NCBI GenBank assembly: GCA_030695565.1
Contig: JAUYRZ010000038.1
Location: forward strand, 28,470-92,469
DNA from: Archangium sp.
GTDB taxonomy: Bacteria; Myxococcota; Myxococcia; Myxococcales; Myxococcaceae
Direction of reading: 5' to 3'
DNA: 64,000 nt
Part shown: in pieces, positions 27,274 through 36,383 of the stretch
Layout: every line of letters begins with the position of its first letter
Position numbering within the stretch: position 1 is the stretch's first letter
Position numbers and translations under genes: made by a program
The notes under the pieces: model-generated
Seen by the model: the letters and a program-made list of their open reading frames with translations, nothing else
Database searches by the model: none
Told to the model about the DNA's origin: nothing

Positions 27274-28208
27274 GGCGTCGCTGCCAGGAAACGTTCGATC
27301 GAGGGGTAGACGAACGCCGGCGCACGCCGCCCCAGGAGCAGCGATGCATGCGCGAAGTCGTCGCCTTCCACCACGCGGCTGAACATCTGAATCTGCACCT
27401 TGCCTTTCGTCATGCCCCGCAGCGGAACGCAGCTCTCCGACGGAGTGAAGCCGTCCGCGAGGCCCAGGAGCAAGAGGGTGGGTCGATCTGATTCCTTGAG
27501 CCGCGAAACCACTGAGGTCCCGTCATCCAGCGGCAGGTCTCCGGTCTCCATCCACGCCAGCAGTTCACTCGAAACACCCGATGACAGATCCCGCGTCGAC
27601 CCCGCCAACCCTCGCATCACCGAAGGCTCGATCTCCGCCCCCAGCGCGAACAGCTGCTCGAACATGCCGAAGCCCTCTGGCGACGAAGCGAGCGAGGTGA
27701 AGCGCCCCCCGGTGCTCAAGAACGCGCGCGCCAGCTCGGTCGGCTCTTCCTGAACCACCGGAGTGCTCAACGCCACCACTCGTCTTACCTGCAGTTCACG
27801 CGTGCTCGCCGCGATGGCCAGCGTGCCCATGAACCCCTGCGCGACGAGATCGATCGGCCCGGATCGTTCTGCAGCGATGGCCTTCGCGATCGCCGGCAGG
27901 TCGAGATGAACGACCGTGCGCAGTGAGTGCCCCGCATCTGAAGCGCCCTGCCCTCGCAGCTCGGCCACGTAGACGAGCCGCCCTCGCGCCGCCAACCACC
28001 GCGCCAGCCCCCCCCCTTTGAAGTCGAACAACGGCCGTCCGAAGCCCACGTCAGCCAACAGCAAGACGGGAGGCAATGCGCTCGCACGCCCCAGCGGAAG
28101 AAACCGGTGCAGCGCCAACGAAGCGCCGTCTTCGGTGATCACCTTGCGATGGGAGACCTTCAGCTCTGCCGGCGTCGCGAGCAGGAGCAGCGAGAGCACC
28201 AGGCTCAA
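27270..28208 (-). CDS. exported alpha/beta-hydrolase-fold protein lacking the nucleophile
   Basis: A 312-residue protein with a short signal sequence (SLVLSLLLLATPAE). The fold follows the alpha/beta-hydrolase order: TEDGASLALHRF, LLADVGFGRPLFD, VAELRGQGASD. Where the neighbour has GHSMG, this protein has VAQGFMG, with Gly125 in place of Ser, so hydrolase activity by the usual triad is unlikely. It may be a binding or regulatory paralogue of the adjacent hydrolase. The start is a TTG overlapping the response-regulator stop (TTGA); a GTG at 28199 is an alternative. The stop overlaps the next start (ATGA). Confidence 0.75.
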   Translation of the reverse strand: MSLVLSLLLLATPAELKVSHRKVITEDGASLALHRFLPLGRASALPPVLLLADVGFGRPLFDFKGGGLARWLAARGRLVYVAELRGQGASDAGHSLRTVVHLDLPAIAKAIAAERSGPIDLVAQGFMGTLAIAASTRELQVRRVVALSTPVVQEEPTELARAFLSTGGRFTSLASSPEGFGMFEQLFALGAEIEPSVMRGLAGSTRDLSSGVSSELLAWMETGDLPLDDGTSVVSRLKESDRPTLLLLGLADGFTPSESCVPLRGMTKGKVQIQMFSRVVEGDDFAHASLLLGRRAPAFVYPSIERFLAATP

Positions 28209-28867
28209 AGCTCGACGATCCCTGCCTTGAGCGCCATCACCACCGCGTCGACGTGGGAGTTGACGCCCATCTTCCGGTAGATGTGGCTCAAGTGCGTGCG
28301 CACGGTGCGGCGCTCGAGCTCCATCACCCGGCCCACTTCTGCGTTCGACAACCCCTTCGCGACGAACTTGAGCACGTCGAACTCGAGCGGGCTGAGGCCC
28401 CAGGTGTTCTCCGGCTGCGCCTTCTTCGCCTGCACCGACTGGAAATAGTTCCAGAAGCGCTTGGCGATGATCGCCTCGAGCACCGTGCCGCCGGCCATCA
28501 CGTCGTGAATGCCCGAACGAATCTTGTCGGGCCCCACTCGCTTGACCAGATACCCCGAGGCGCCGGCCTGAATCGCCTCGTACACCTTCTGCTCATCGTC
28601 GAACGAGGTGAGGATCAGCACCTCCACGCCAGGCGCCCGCCGCTTGAGCCGCTTGGTGACCTCGATGCCATCGATGCCCGGCAGCTCGAGGTCGAGCAAG
28701 ACCAGATCAGGGAGCAGCTTCACCATCTGCTCCACGCCGTCTTCGCCTTCTTGCGAAGTGCCCACCACCTCGAGCTCGGGAAACAGCGCGAGCACCTTGA
28801 GCAGGTTCTTGAGCAGCTGCGGCTGATCCTCGACCACGAAGATGCGCGTCTTCTCGAGCGTGCTCAT
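28205..28867 (-). CDS. NarL/FixJ-type response regulator
   Basis: A 220-residue DNA-binding response regulator. Receiver residues: acidic VVEDQ (12-16), phospho-acceptor Asp59 in LVLLDLELPG, Thr in ILTSFDD, and Lys in YLVKRVG. The C-terminal LuxR-type HTH is at about 150-215 (LSPLEFDVLKFVAKGLSNAEVG, with recognition helix RTVRTHLSHIYRKMG). The spacer QSVQAKKAQPENTW is short. The ATG at 28867 overlaps the pseudokinase stop (ATGA). No histidine kinase is encoded nearby; the immediate upstream partner is a Ser/Thr-kinase-like membrane protein, an unusual pairing. The frame is open far upstream only as a shadow of the kinase gene. Confidence 0.88.
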   Translation of the reverse strand: MSTLEKTRIFVVEDQPQLLKNLLKVLALFPELEVVGTSQEGEDGVEQMVKLLPDLVLLDLELPGIDGIEVTKRLKRRAPGVEVLILTSFDDEQKVYEAIQAGASGYLVKRVGPDKIRSGIHDVMAGGTVLEAIIAKRFWNYFQSVQAKKAQPENTWGLSPLEFDVLKFVAKGLSNAEVGRVMELERRTVRTHLSHIYRKMGVNSHVDAVVMALKAGIVEL

Positions 28868-30822
28868 CGTGAACGGAATACCGGTGTGATTTTCACGAGC
28901 TTGCCCGCCTCGATCCGAATGTTCGATACGTCTTCCTGCTTCGATTTCACGTCGGTCACCTTCAGCTTGTGGGATCCCGCCGCGACAGGAACCTTCGTCG
29001 CGTTGACGCAGACCCGCTTGCCATCGATCTCCACCCGCACCGAGGTCATCGCGCCGATGGTGAGGTAGCCCACCTTGCCTTTGGGCGTCGTGTCGTAACA
29101 GTCGGGGCTCGTCTTCACGATCGGCGGGGGCGCTGGTTTCTCCACCACCGGCGGCGTCACCTTCTTCGGTGTGGGCGTGACGCCCGTCTTCGGATCCGGA
29201 TCGGGATCGAACGCCTTCTCCGGGTGCAGCTTGTCGAAGTCGGCGAGCTTGAGCGGCTTGCCCACCGGGGGCAGCGGCTTGTTGTCGGGTGCGACCTCCC
29301 GCTCGATGGCGTCGGGCAGGTAGCTCAGCAACGCGCCTTTGGGATCGTTCTGCGACTTGAACCACGCGTAGGCCGTGCCGGTGACGGTGCCCATCAACGC
29401 GAGCGCGCCGAACAGGCTGAGCACGCGCACGGTGCGTTGGCCCTTCTGGCGCTGCGCCTCGAGGCCGATGCTGCGATCGACGTGCACCCGCCCGGGAACG
29501 GCGAAGGTCATCAGCGTCTTGGCGACCTTCTCGCGCGGGGCGGGTTTGGGCGCGGGCTTCTCTGCACCGGGGAGCTCGGCGAAGTCTTCCTGCACGCGCA
29601 CGCGGCCCTTGAGCGGATCGACGACGGGCTGCTGCGGCGTCGGCCCCGCCTGCCCCGCGGTCACCGCCATCACACCCGGCGGCGCGTCCCACTCGGAGAC
29701 GGCGCGCTTCGCCACCGCCATCACATCGGGCTGGGTCTTCACCTCGAGCTCGCGCGAGAGCGGCTGGGGCTCCGCCACCGGGGGCAGCTCACCGGTGAAC
29801 ACCGGCAAACCATCGCTGGTCGGCGTGCGATCGTCGACGCGCCCACGCGAGAACGAGGGCCGCTCCTCCACCTCGATGGGGTCGGCTTCGACGCCGCCGA
29901 TGCCGGCGATGTCGGTCAGATCGAAGGCGCGTTCGATCGGCACCGGGCCCTCCGCCGACAGCTGCACCTCGTTGGGGAAGAGCTCACCCACGAACTTCTT
30001 CAGATCGTCCCGGCCCGGCATGCCGCCGCTGGCCGAGAGAAATTCACGGATGCCCTCGGCGAACTCCGCGCACGAGCGGTGACGGCGGTTCGGCGCGTTC
30101 TCCAGCGCCCGCATGATGATGGGGTCGATGCGCGAGTGAAGCCGCCGCACCAATCGTGAAGGCGGAGGCAACCGATCGGATCGGGTGCTGACGTTCGCGT
30201 TGCCGGTGCTCGCTTCGTGCAGGGTGAGCAGCTCGTAGGTGATCGCCCCCAGCGCGTAGAGGTCGCCCGCGATGGTGGCCGGATCGCCGCCGCCCTGCTC
30301 CGGAGCCCGGTAGCTGTCTCGGCCACGCGCGCCGAAGCTCTTCTTGAGCACGGGCGCGGCCTGAAGCGCGGTGAGCGCACCGAAGTCGGCGACGCAGACG
30401 CTGCCATCGACGCCCAGCAGAATGTTCCCGGGCGTCAGCGCGCTGTGCACCACGCCCGCTTCGTGGGCGGCACCGACCGCCTCCAGCAACTCGACGGCCA
30501 GCGCGAGGGCGACCGCGGGCGGCAACATCACCTCGCGGGTGTTGAGCCGCTGCAGCGCGAGACCCAGGGTGTACTTCCCGGTGTCCTGCCGAACGATCGC
30601 CAGGTGCCCGTCGATCATCCCCACGTCGAGCACGCGGGCCACCCCACCGTGCGTCACCGACTGCAGCTGCCGCGCGATGTCGGCGACCACCTTCGCGTAC
30701 GCCGCGTCGGAGGTCTTCAAGTGGAACAGCTTGAGCACCACGGGCTCGTTGGCCTCGACGCGTTCGCCGCGGAACAAGTCCGCCAGCTGGCTCTGCTCGA
30801 GTCGCCCGGTCAGCCGATACAC
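28864..30822 (-). CDS. membrane-anchored Ser/Thr protein kinase homologue, probable pseudokinase
   Basis: A 652-residue Hanks-type kinase fold. The Lys of subdomain II is kept (VVLKLF, Lys31) and DFG is kept (Asp146), but the glycine loop is unrecognisable and the catalytic HRD is replaced by HSA (VVHSALTPGNIL, residues 125-136), removing the catalytic Asp. APE is present in YRAPEQGG. Phosphotransfer is therefore doubtful; ATP binding may persist. A long acidic/Pro-rich linker, one TM helix at about 455-480 (LFGALALMGTVTGTAYAW) and a Pro/Lys-rich periplasmic segment follow, with a C-terminal PEGA-like beta domain (VEIDGKRVCVNATKVPVAAG). The start is GTG. It is coupled (ATGA) to the response regulator. 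Confidence 0.85.
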   Translation of the reverse strand: MYRLTGRLEQSQLADLFRGERVEANEPVVLKLFHLKTSDAAYAKVVADIARQLQSVTHGGVARVLDVGMIDGHLAIVRQDTGKYTLGLALQRLNTREVMLPPAVALALAVELLEAVGAAHEAGVVHSALTPGNILLGVDGSVCVADFGALTALQAAPVLKKSFGARGRDSYRAPEQGGGDPATIAGDLYALGAITYELLTLHEASTGNANVSTRSDRLPPPSRLVRRLHSRIDPIIMRALENAPNRRHRSCAEFAEGIREFLSASGGMPGRDDLKKFVGELFPNEVQLSAEGPVPIERAFDLTDIAGIGGVEADPIEVEERPSFSRGRVDDRTPTSDGLPVFTGELPPVAEPQPLSRELEVKTQPDVMAVAKRAVSEWDAPPGVMAVTAGQAGPTPQQPVVDPLKGRVRVQEDFAELPGAEKPAPKPAPREKVAKTLMTFAVPGRVHVDRSIGLEAQRQKGQRTVRVLSLFGALALMGTVTGTAYAWFKSQNDPKGALLSYLPDAIEREVAPDNKPLPPVGKPLKLADFDKLHPEKAFDPDPDPKTGVTPTPKKVTPPVVEKPAPPPIVKTSPDCYDTTPKGKVGYLTIGAMTSVRVEIDGKRVCVNATKVPVAAGSHKLKVTDVKSKQEDVSNIRIEAGKLVKITPVFRSR

Positions 30823-30843
30823 ACCGACGTTATAGCTGGCCGG

Positions 30844-33800
30844 TCACTGCACCGTGAGCGTGTAGCTGCTCAAGGTGCCGTAATAGGAATCGGTCGAGAC
30901 GGAGAAGAGGTACGTGCCCGTGGTCGTGGGCACGTAGGGGCTGGCGTAGCCGCCGTAGAGATTGGTCACGTAGCTGCCGTTCGGCCCGGTGACCTGCGCT
31001 CTCGTGCCCGAGCTCACCTGCATCTGCACTCCGACGCCCTGAGTGAGCACCACGCTGAACACATCGGTGTCGCCCACGTAGTCGATCGACCCGGTGCGCG
31101 GAGTACCGAGGGTGAACGGCGTGGTTGACGTGAAGTCGTCGCTGCCCCGGGTGGCGGCCAGGGTGTAGGCGCCGGTGTTGCCGCTCGAGTAGGCGTTGCT
31201 GCGCACCGTCACCAGGTACGAGCCTGCACTCGCTGCGAGGAAGCCGGTCCGTGAGGTGACCGCCGAAGAGGTCGACGCGATGGTGCTGCCCGAAGGCGAG
31301 GTGATCGCCATCACGCACGCTGCGCCCGAGGTCACCACGCAGTCGAGGCCGATGATGTCGCGCCCGCGGTGATGGTGAAAGCGTCGGTGTCGGTGCCCGT
31401 CTCGATCACCCCCGCAGTGGCGGCTGCGCCGAGCGAGAGTGCGGTGGCGTCAGATCTCGCGTCACCGTGATCATCGGTACCGAGGTCCGTCACCATCACC
31501 TGGTAGCGGAAGACGTCGGAGCTGTAGCTGGAGGAGATCTGAAGGTTCACCACGGTGGCGCCTGCAGGCGGCTTGAAGGCGATGCCCGACGACGAGTAGC
31601 TGCTGGAGATGGTGGTGCCCGTGGTGGTCTGCACCGTCACGCTGCACGAGCTGCTGCCCGTGCAGGCCACCAGGTGGTGATGCCCGGCCACCACCGGCAC
31701 GGAGAAAAAGTCGACATCGCCCTGATACTGCAGCTCGCCCCCCGTCGATGTGCCCAGGGTGAGGGCCGTCGCGCCCGTGGCGGTGTTGGAGTGATCATCG
31801 ACGCCGCGGTCGGTGACCGTCAGGGAGTACGGCGAGTTCGACGAGTAGCTCGAGATCAGCACGAAATAGCTGCCGCTGGTCGTCGCGCGGAACGAGACCA
31901 CGGCGTTGTAGTTGGAGGAAGCCACCAGGTTGTTGCTGGAGTCGCGCACCTCCACCCGCGTGTTGCCGGCCGGCGTGAGGGTGGCCGCGTAGATGTTGCC
32001 GGCGACCGCGGCGAACGAGAACGCGTCGATGTCGTTGGCGAAGGCCAGGTTTCCCGTCATCGCCGTGCCCACCGTGATCGGGGTCGCATTGCTGATGGTG
32101 CCTCCGTGATCCTCGAGGCCCAGGTCGAGCACCGTCAACGAGTAGAGCCCCAGCTGGGTCGAGTAGGAGTAGCCGCTGTTCACCTCGACCACGAAGCGTT
32201 GCCCGGTGATCGCCAGGAAGGTGGGCACGGTGCTGTTGCTGTTGGCGACCACCTGCCCCACCGCGTCTTTCACCGTGACGTTGCAGGTGCCCGAGCTGCG
32301 CGCGCAGTTGACCTGGTAGACATGATTGGCGAGGCCGGTGAAGGCAAACGCGTCGATGTCGGCGGCGTACTGCACGTTGCCGGAGACCGGCGTGCCGGGG
32401 GTGAGCGCCGTGGCCCCGATGGAGGTGCCCGCGTGATCGTCGACGCCCTGATCGGTGACGGTGAGCGTGTAGCCCACCAGATCGGTCGCATAGGAATAGC
32501 CGCCCCGCTCGACCTGCACCTTGTAGAGCCCGGTCGCGGCGATCTGCATTCCTACGGTGCTGTCGCCTTCTGCCATCACCACGCCCTGCGCGTTGATCAC
32601 CGAGAGGTGGATGACCTGGTTTGCCTGCGTGCCTGCCGTCGGCGCCGCGGTGACCTGGATGATCCGGCCCACCGCGCCGGTGAACGAGAAGGTGTCGACG
32701 TCATCCAGGAGCTCGAGCCGTCCACCCACGGGCACGCCCGCGGTCAGGGGGGTGGCGTTGTTCAGCGTGTTGCTGTGATCGTCGAGGCCCAGATCTTCGA
32801 CCGCCACGGAGTACATGGGCAGCGAGCTGGAGTACCCGTTCTGCAGGCGTACGGCCGCGGGCAGCGCCTGCGTGGCCTGCCAGACGAGGCCGGTGATCGA
32901 GTAGCCGTTCGAGGTCAACACCTGGCCACCCGGCAACACCACGGAGACCACCGGGTTGAAGTTCGTACCCACCCAGCGCGCCCGGTAGATGCGATCAGGC
33001 AGCTGGGCCACGCTGAAACAGTCGATGTCTTGCTGGCGCTCGAAGCGGCCGGGCACCGGCAGGTTGTTCGAGGCGATGGGCGTACCGAAGGCCGCTTCAT
33101 CGGAGTGATCGTCGACGCCCAGATCGTCGAACGACAGGCTGAAGTCACCCTGGCTGCGCGGGTTGCGCGCCCGCGCCGTCACCGTGAGCAGCTCGAGGCC
33201 CGGCGTGGTGATGCTGGTGATCTCGCCCGGGTTGAGCCGGCGCACGCCCCCATCGGGGCGGGCCACCTCGATCTGCAGATCGGCGCCCGCGTCGGCCACC
33301 GCGAAACGAATGGCCGTGCTGGAAGGCATCTCGAGGCGAATCACGTCGAGGTCGCCCGCGTACTGCAGGCTGCCCGCGAAGGGGTTCGCGCCCGGCACCA
33401 GCGTGATCGCATCGGCTTCGGTGTTCGCGTAGTCGTCGACGCCCAGCGTGCGATAGCGCACGAAGTAGCCGCCGGTCTCCGACGCGCGCACACCACGCAC
33501 GCGCACCATCACGTTCTGGTTCAAGGGCGCCACGAAGGTCACCTCGGCCGACGCGCTGCCCCGGTTGTCCGAGGCCAACAGCGTCACGCCCCTCGAGTCG
33601 AAGACGTCGATCAACAAGGGCAAGGACGTCGAGTTGGCCGAGATCGAGAACAGGTGGCCCGGCGTCACGCCGAGCTCGAACCAGTCGTGATCGCCCGCGG
33701 GAAAGATCGTTCGCTGCTCCTCCACGTCGATGTTCAGGCCCTTGGCGAAGGTCGGGCACTCGTCGGCCTCGGCGGCGTCACCGTCGACGTGTTGCGTGGC

Positions 33801-34256
33801 GCAGGTCCACACCGGGGAGGCAGAACACCCATCACCTTCGGGCGCGAAGCCGGGATCGCAGCGGCAGCTCGAGACGCCGCCGGAGACTTCGCAGGTGGTG
33901 CGATGCGCGTTCTGGCAGGGGTTGGGCAGACAGGCGGTGCGCAGCACGCACGAGCCGTTCACTTCCACCCGGGTCGCTGGGCACACGCAGCTCACCTGGC
34001 CCGAGTTCACCTGGCACAACGAGTTGGTGAGGTTGGCGCACGGATTCGAGGCGCACAGATCGGTGGGGGCGATCGCGGTGCAGAGCAAGCCCACGCTCAC
34101 GGAGCCCTGATTGCACAGACAGGCTGCGGTCTCTCCCACCACCGCGCAACGGCCCTCACCGCAGCTGACACCCTCGCAGGGGTCAGGCTTCTGCACGGGC
34201 TCACAGCCCAGCAACGACAACCCCAACACGACCACCACCACCCCTTGTCGAACCAT
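30844..34256 (-). CDS. giant EGF-like/PPC-repeat lipoprotein, interrupted by one frameshift
   Basis: About 1137 residues if one missing base is restored near 31360. Lipobox LGLSLLGC (Cys about 18; ATG at 34256, an alternative ATG at 34292). Three EGF-like Cys modules follow (CLCNQG, CANLTNSLC, CQNAHRTTC). Then come about nine tandem domains of roughly 100 residues, each with an LGxDDHxxT header and a DxDxFxF core, the pattern of bacterial pre-peptidase C-terminal (PPC) domains. The frame stops at 31332 after TAGATSSAS; the adjacent frame continues seamlessly as DIIGLDCVVTSGAAC to a normal end at 30844. It is probably a surface adhesin or scaffold. It lies just upstream of the pseudokinase (21 bp), suggesting cotranscription. 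The frameshift could be real or an assembly error. Confidence 0.82.
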
Positions 34257-34301
34257 GGCGCGCAGCGTTCCAGCACCGCGGTCAGCGCGCAATCCCCGAG
34301 A

Positions 34302-34574
34302 TCAACGAAGGCGACGAGGCTTCAGCGGCGCGACCACGTCGAACGAAAAGCCGCAGTACAGACAGGTGCGCTCCCGCTGGCCTTTGGGCACTTCTCCAAA
34401 GCAGCTCGGGCACCTCGGCCGTTGGGGTGCTTTGGGGTCAGGGTCTGGCTTCACGCGGGCCGCCAGCGCGACCTTCTTGAGCTTCTGCTCGAGCCATCGG
34501 ACCCGGGCCTCCAACTCGGTGACGCGAACCCTCAGCTCACGCCCCTCGTCGTCGTTGCTGCGACGCGCCGCCAT
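34302..34574 (-). CDS. small coiled-coil zinc-ribbon protein
   Basis: A 90-residue protein. Residues about 10-38 form a heptad-rich coiled coil (RVTELEARVRWLEQKLKK). A C-terminal zinc ribbon has CPSC and CLYC knuckles (Cys55/58, Cys71/74), of the kind that binds nucleic acid or stabilises a small adaptor. A basic tail follows (KPRRLR). It stands 45 bp upstream of the giant lipoprotein gene on the same strand and diverges from the 5'-nucleotidase gene. I do not recognise a named family. Confidence 0.72.
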   Translation of the reverse strand: MAARRSNDDEGRELRVRVTELEARVRWLEQKLKKVALAARVKPDPDPKAPQRPRCPSCFGEVPKGQRERTCLYCGFSFDVVAPLKPRRLR

Positions 34575-34617
34575 CGTGGGTAGAAATGTGTCACGCGCAG
34601 TCAGCGAAAGGAAAAAC

Positions 34618-36267
34618 TTGGACTCGATTCACGGCAGCTTCCGCACCACCTTCGACCGCCAACCCGCCGAAGCCGCCGAGCTGCGCGCGAAGGAACTGCT
34701 GAGCGACGAAGAGCTTCAGCGCATCTTGCAGCAGGGCCCGCGCAACGACACGCCGGTGCCGCGCCAGGTCTTCGTCAACCGCAACCTGCACATGGCCAAG
34801 GTCGACCTGATCGGCTTCGACATGGACTACACGCTGGCGATCTACCACCTGCGCAGGCTCGAACAGCTCTCGTACGATCTGACCGTCGACCGGCTGATCG
34901 CCAACTGCGGCTACCCCGAAGACATCCGCCAGGTGCCCTACGATCACAGCTTCGTGCTGCGCGGCGTGTTCGTCGACAAGGTGCGCGGCAACCTGCTCAA
35001 GATCGATCGGTTCGGGTACGTCGGCCGCGCGTATCACGGGCGCCGCTTGCTGGCCGACGAAGAGATCCAGCGCCTCTACCGCAACGAACGCATTCGCATG
35101 AAGAGCACCGACTACGCGTGGATCGACACGCTCTTCGCGTTGCCCGAAGCGTGCCTGCTGGCCGGCATCATCGAGCTCTACGAGACCAAACTCGGCAAGC
35201 CGCTCGACTACCGCAAGCTGTACGACGACATCCGCGAAGCGATCGACACGGTGCACCGCGACAACTCGCTCAAGAAGATCATCCGCGCCGACATCGGCAA
35301 GTACATCTTCAAAGACGAAGAACTCGGGCCTGCGCTCCACAAGCTGCGCTCGGGCGGCAAGAAGCTGTTCGTGCTCACCAACTCGTTGTGGGACTACACC
35401 AACGCGGTGATGTCGTACCTGCTCGACGGCGTGCTCCCCGAGTACCCGAGCTGGAAGAACTACTTCGACTTCATCGTCACCGGTGGCGCGAAGCCCGGCT
35501 TCTTCAGCGAGCAGAAGCCGTTCCTCTCCATCGACCCGCTCAGCGACGACAACAAGGTGCTGGGCGAGGCCACCGAGCTCGAGCGCGGCAAAGTGTACCA
35601 GGGCGGCAACCTCATCGATTTCGAGCGCATCACCGGGTACCGCGGCGATGCCGTGCTGTACGTGGGCGATCACATCTACGGCGACATTCTCAAGTCGAAG
35701 AAGACCTCGATGTGGCGCACGTGCATGATCGTTCAGGAGATCGAAGACGAGCTCGACTACCTCGAGTCACGGCGTACCGAGGTCGACCGGCTGCAAGGCG
35801 TGGAGCAACTGCAGGCCCGCCTCGACGACGAGATCGCGCCACGCAAAGCGCAGCTCAATCAGATCGAACGACGGCTGCAGAAGGAGCACCCCTCCCCCGA
35901 GCTCACCGCCGAGCTGGAGGCGAACTTCAAGTCGGTGAAGGCCGAGCTCGATCGGTTGCGGCGGGCGATGCGGGAGTGCACGGAGATCGCGAAGATTCTC
36001 GAGGCCGACATCGAGAAGGGCTTCAACCCGTTCTGGGGCCTGCACTTCAAGGAGGGCAACGAAAACTCGCGCTTCGGGGAGCAGGTCGAGCAGTACGCGT
36101 GCCTGTACACCTCGCGGGTGTCGAACCTGATCTTCTACTCGCCGCTGCACTACTACCGCAGCCAGCGCGAGCTGATGCCGCATGAGACGGCGACCACGTT
36201 CAGGTTGGCGACGTTGGGCAGTGAGGGTTTGCCCAAGGGCGCGAATCGCTCGGCCGATATTCCGTAA
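34618..36267 (+). CDS. HAD-superfamily cytosolic purine 5'-nucleotidase
   Basis: A 549-residue homologue of the HAD-IG (cN-II-like) 5'-nucleotidases that dephosphorylate IMP/GMP. Motif I is GFDMDYTLA (Asp68 nucleophile, Asp70 acid/base), motif II LFVLTNS, and motif III/IV at KTSMW and LYVGDHIYGDILKSK. A long helical insertion follows motif IV (about 365-440, EDELDYLESRRTEVDRLQ, Glu/Arg-rich coiled coil), then a C-terminal domain with SRFGEQVEQYACLYTSRVSN, also typical of the family. The start is taken as TTG 34618 because AAAGGA lies six bases upstream; GTG 34588 is the alternative. Purine salvage or nucleotide pool control is the likely role. Confidence 0.88.
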   Translation: MDSIHGSFRTTFDRQPAEAAELRAKELLSDEELQRILQQGPRNDTPVPRQVFVNRNLHMAKVDLIGFDMDYTLAIYHLRRLEQLSYDLTVDRLIANCGYPEDIRQVPYDHSFVLRGVFVDKVRGNLLKIDRFGYVGRAYHGRRLLADEEIQRLYRNERIRMKSTDYAWIDTLFALPEACLLAGIIELYETKLGKPLDYRKLYDDIREAIDTVHRDNSLKKIIRADIGKYIFKDEELGPALHKLRSGGKKLFVLTNSLWDYTNAVMSYLLDGVLPEYPSWKNYFDFIVTGGAKPGFFSEQKPFLSIDPLSDDNKVLGEATELERGKVYQGGNLIDFERITGYRGDAVLYVGDHIYGDILKSKKTSMWRTCMIVQEIEDELDYLESRRTEVDRLQGVEQLQARLDDEIAPRKAQLNQIERRLQKEHPSPELTAELEANFKSVKAELDRLRRAMRECTEIAKILEADIEKGFNPFWGLHFKEGNENSRFGEQVEQYACLYTSRVSNLIFYSPLHYYRSQRELMPHETATTFRLATLGSEGLPKGANRSADIP

Positions 36268-36274
36268 GGCGAAA

Positions 36275-36383
36275 CCTCTCCCTGCGACGCGGGGAGAGGT
36301 CGGACGGAGGCCGGGTGAGGGGCTCACTTGCGTGCCCCGACGGCCCCTCACCCCGACCCTCTCCCCGCTGCGCAGGGAGAGGG
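36275..36383. repeat. bipartite palindromic repeat, long copy E
   Basis: About 109 bp. The left half is CCTCTCCCTGCG..CGGGGAGAGG, then GGGTGAGGGG; the right half is the inverse (CCCCTCACCC, then CCCTCTCCCCGC..GGGAGAGGG). Each half is itself a hairpin, and the two halves also pair with each other. It lies between two convergent genes and is nearly the same as the element at 46047-46165. Confidence 0.82.

Noticed and set aside
31467..34583. A 1038-codon open frame on the plus strand
   Set aside because: It is antisense to the PPC-repeat lipoprotein, Arg/His/Gly-rich, without motifs. In GC-rich genomes the frame opposite a coding frame stays open because of third-position G/C.
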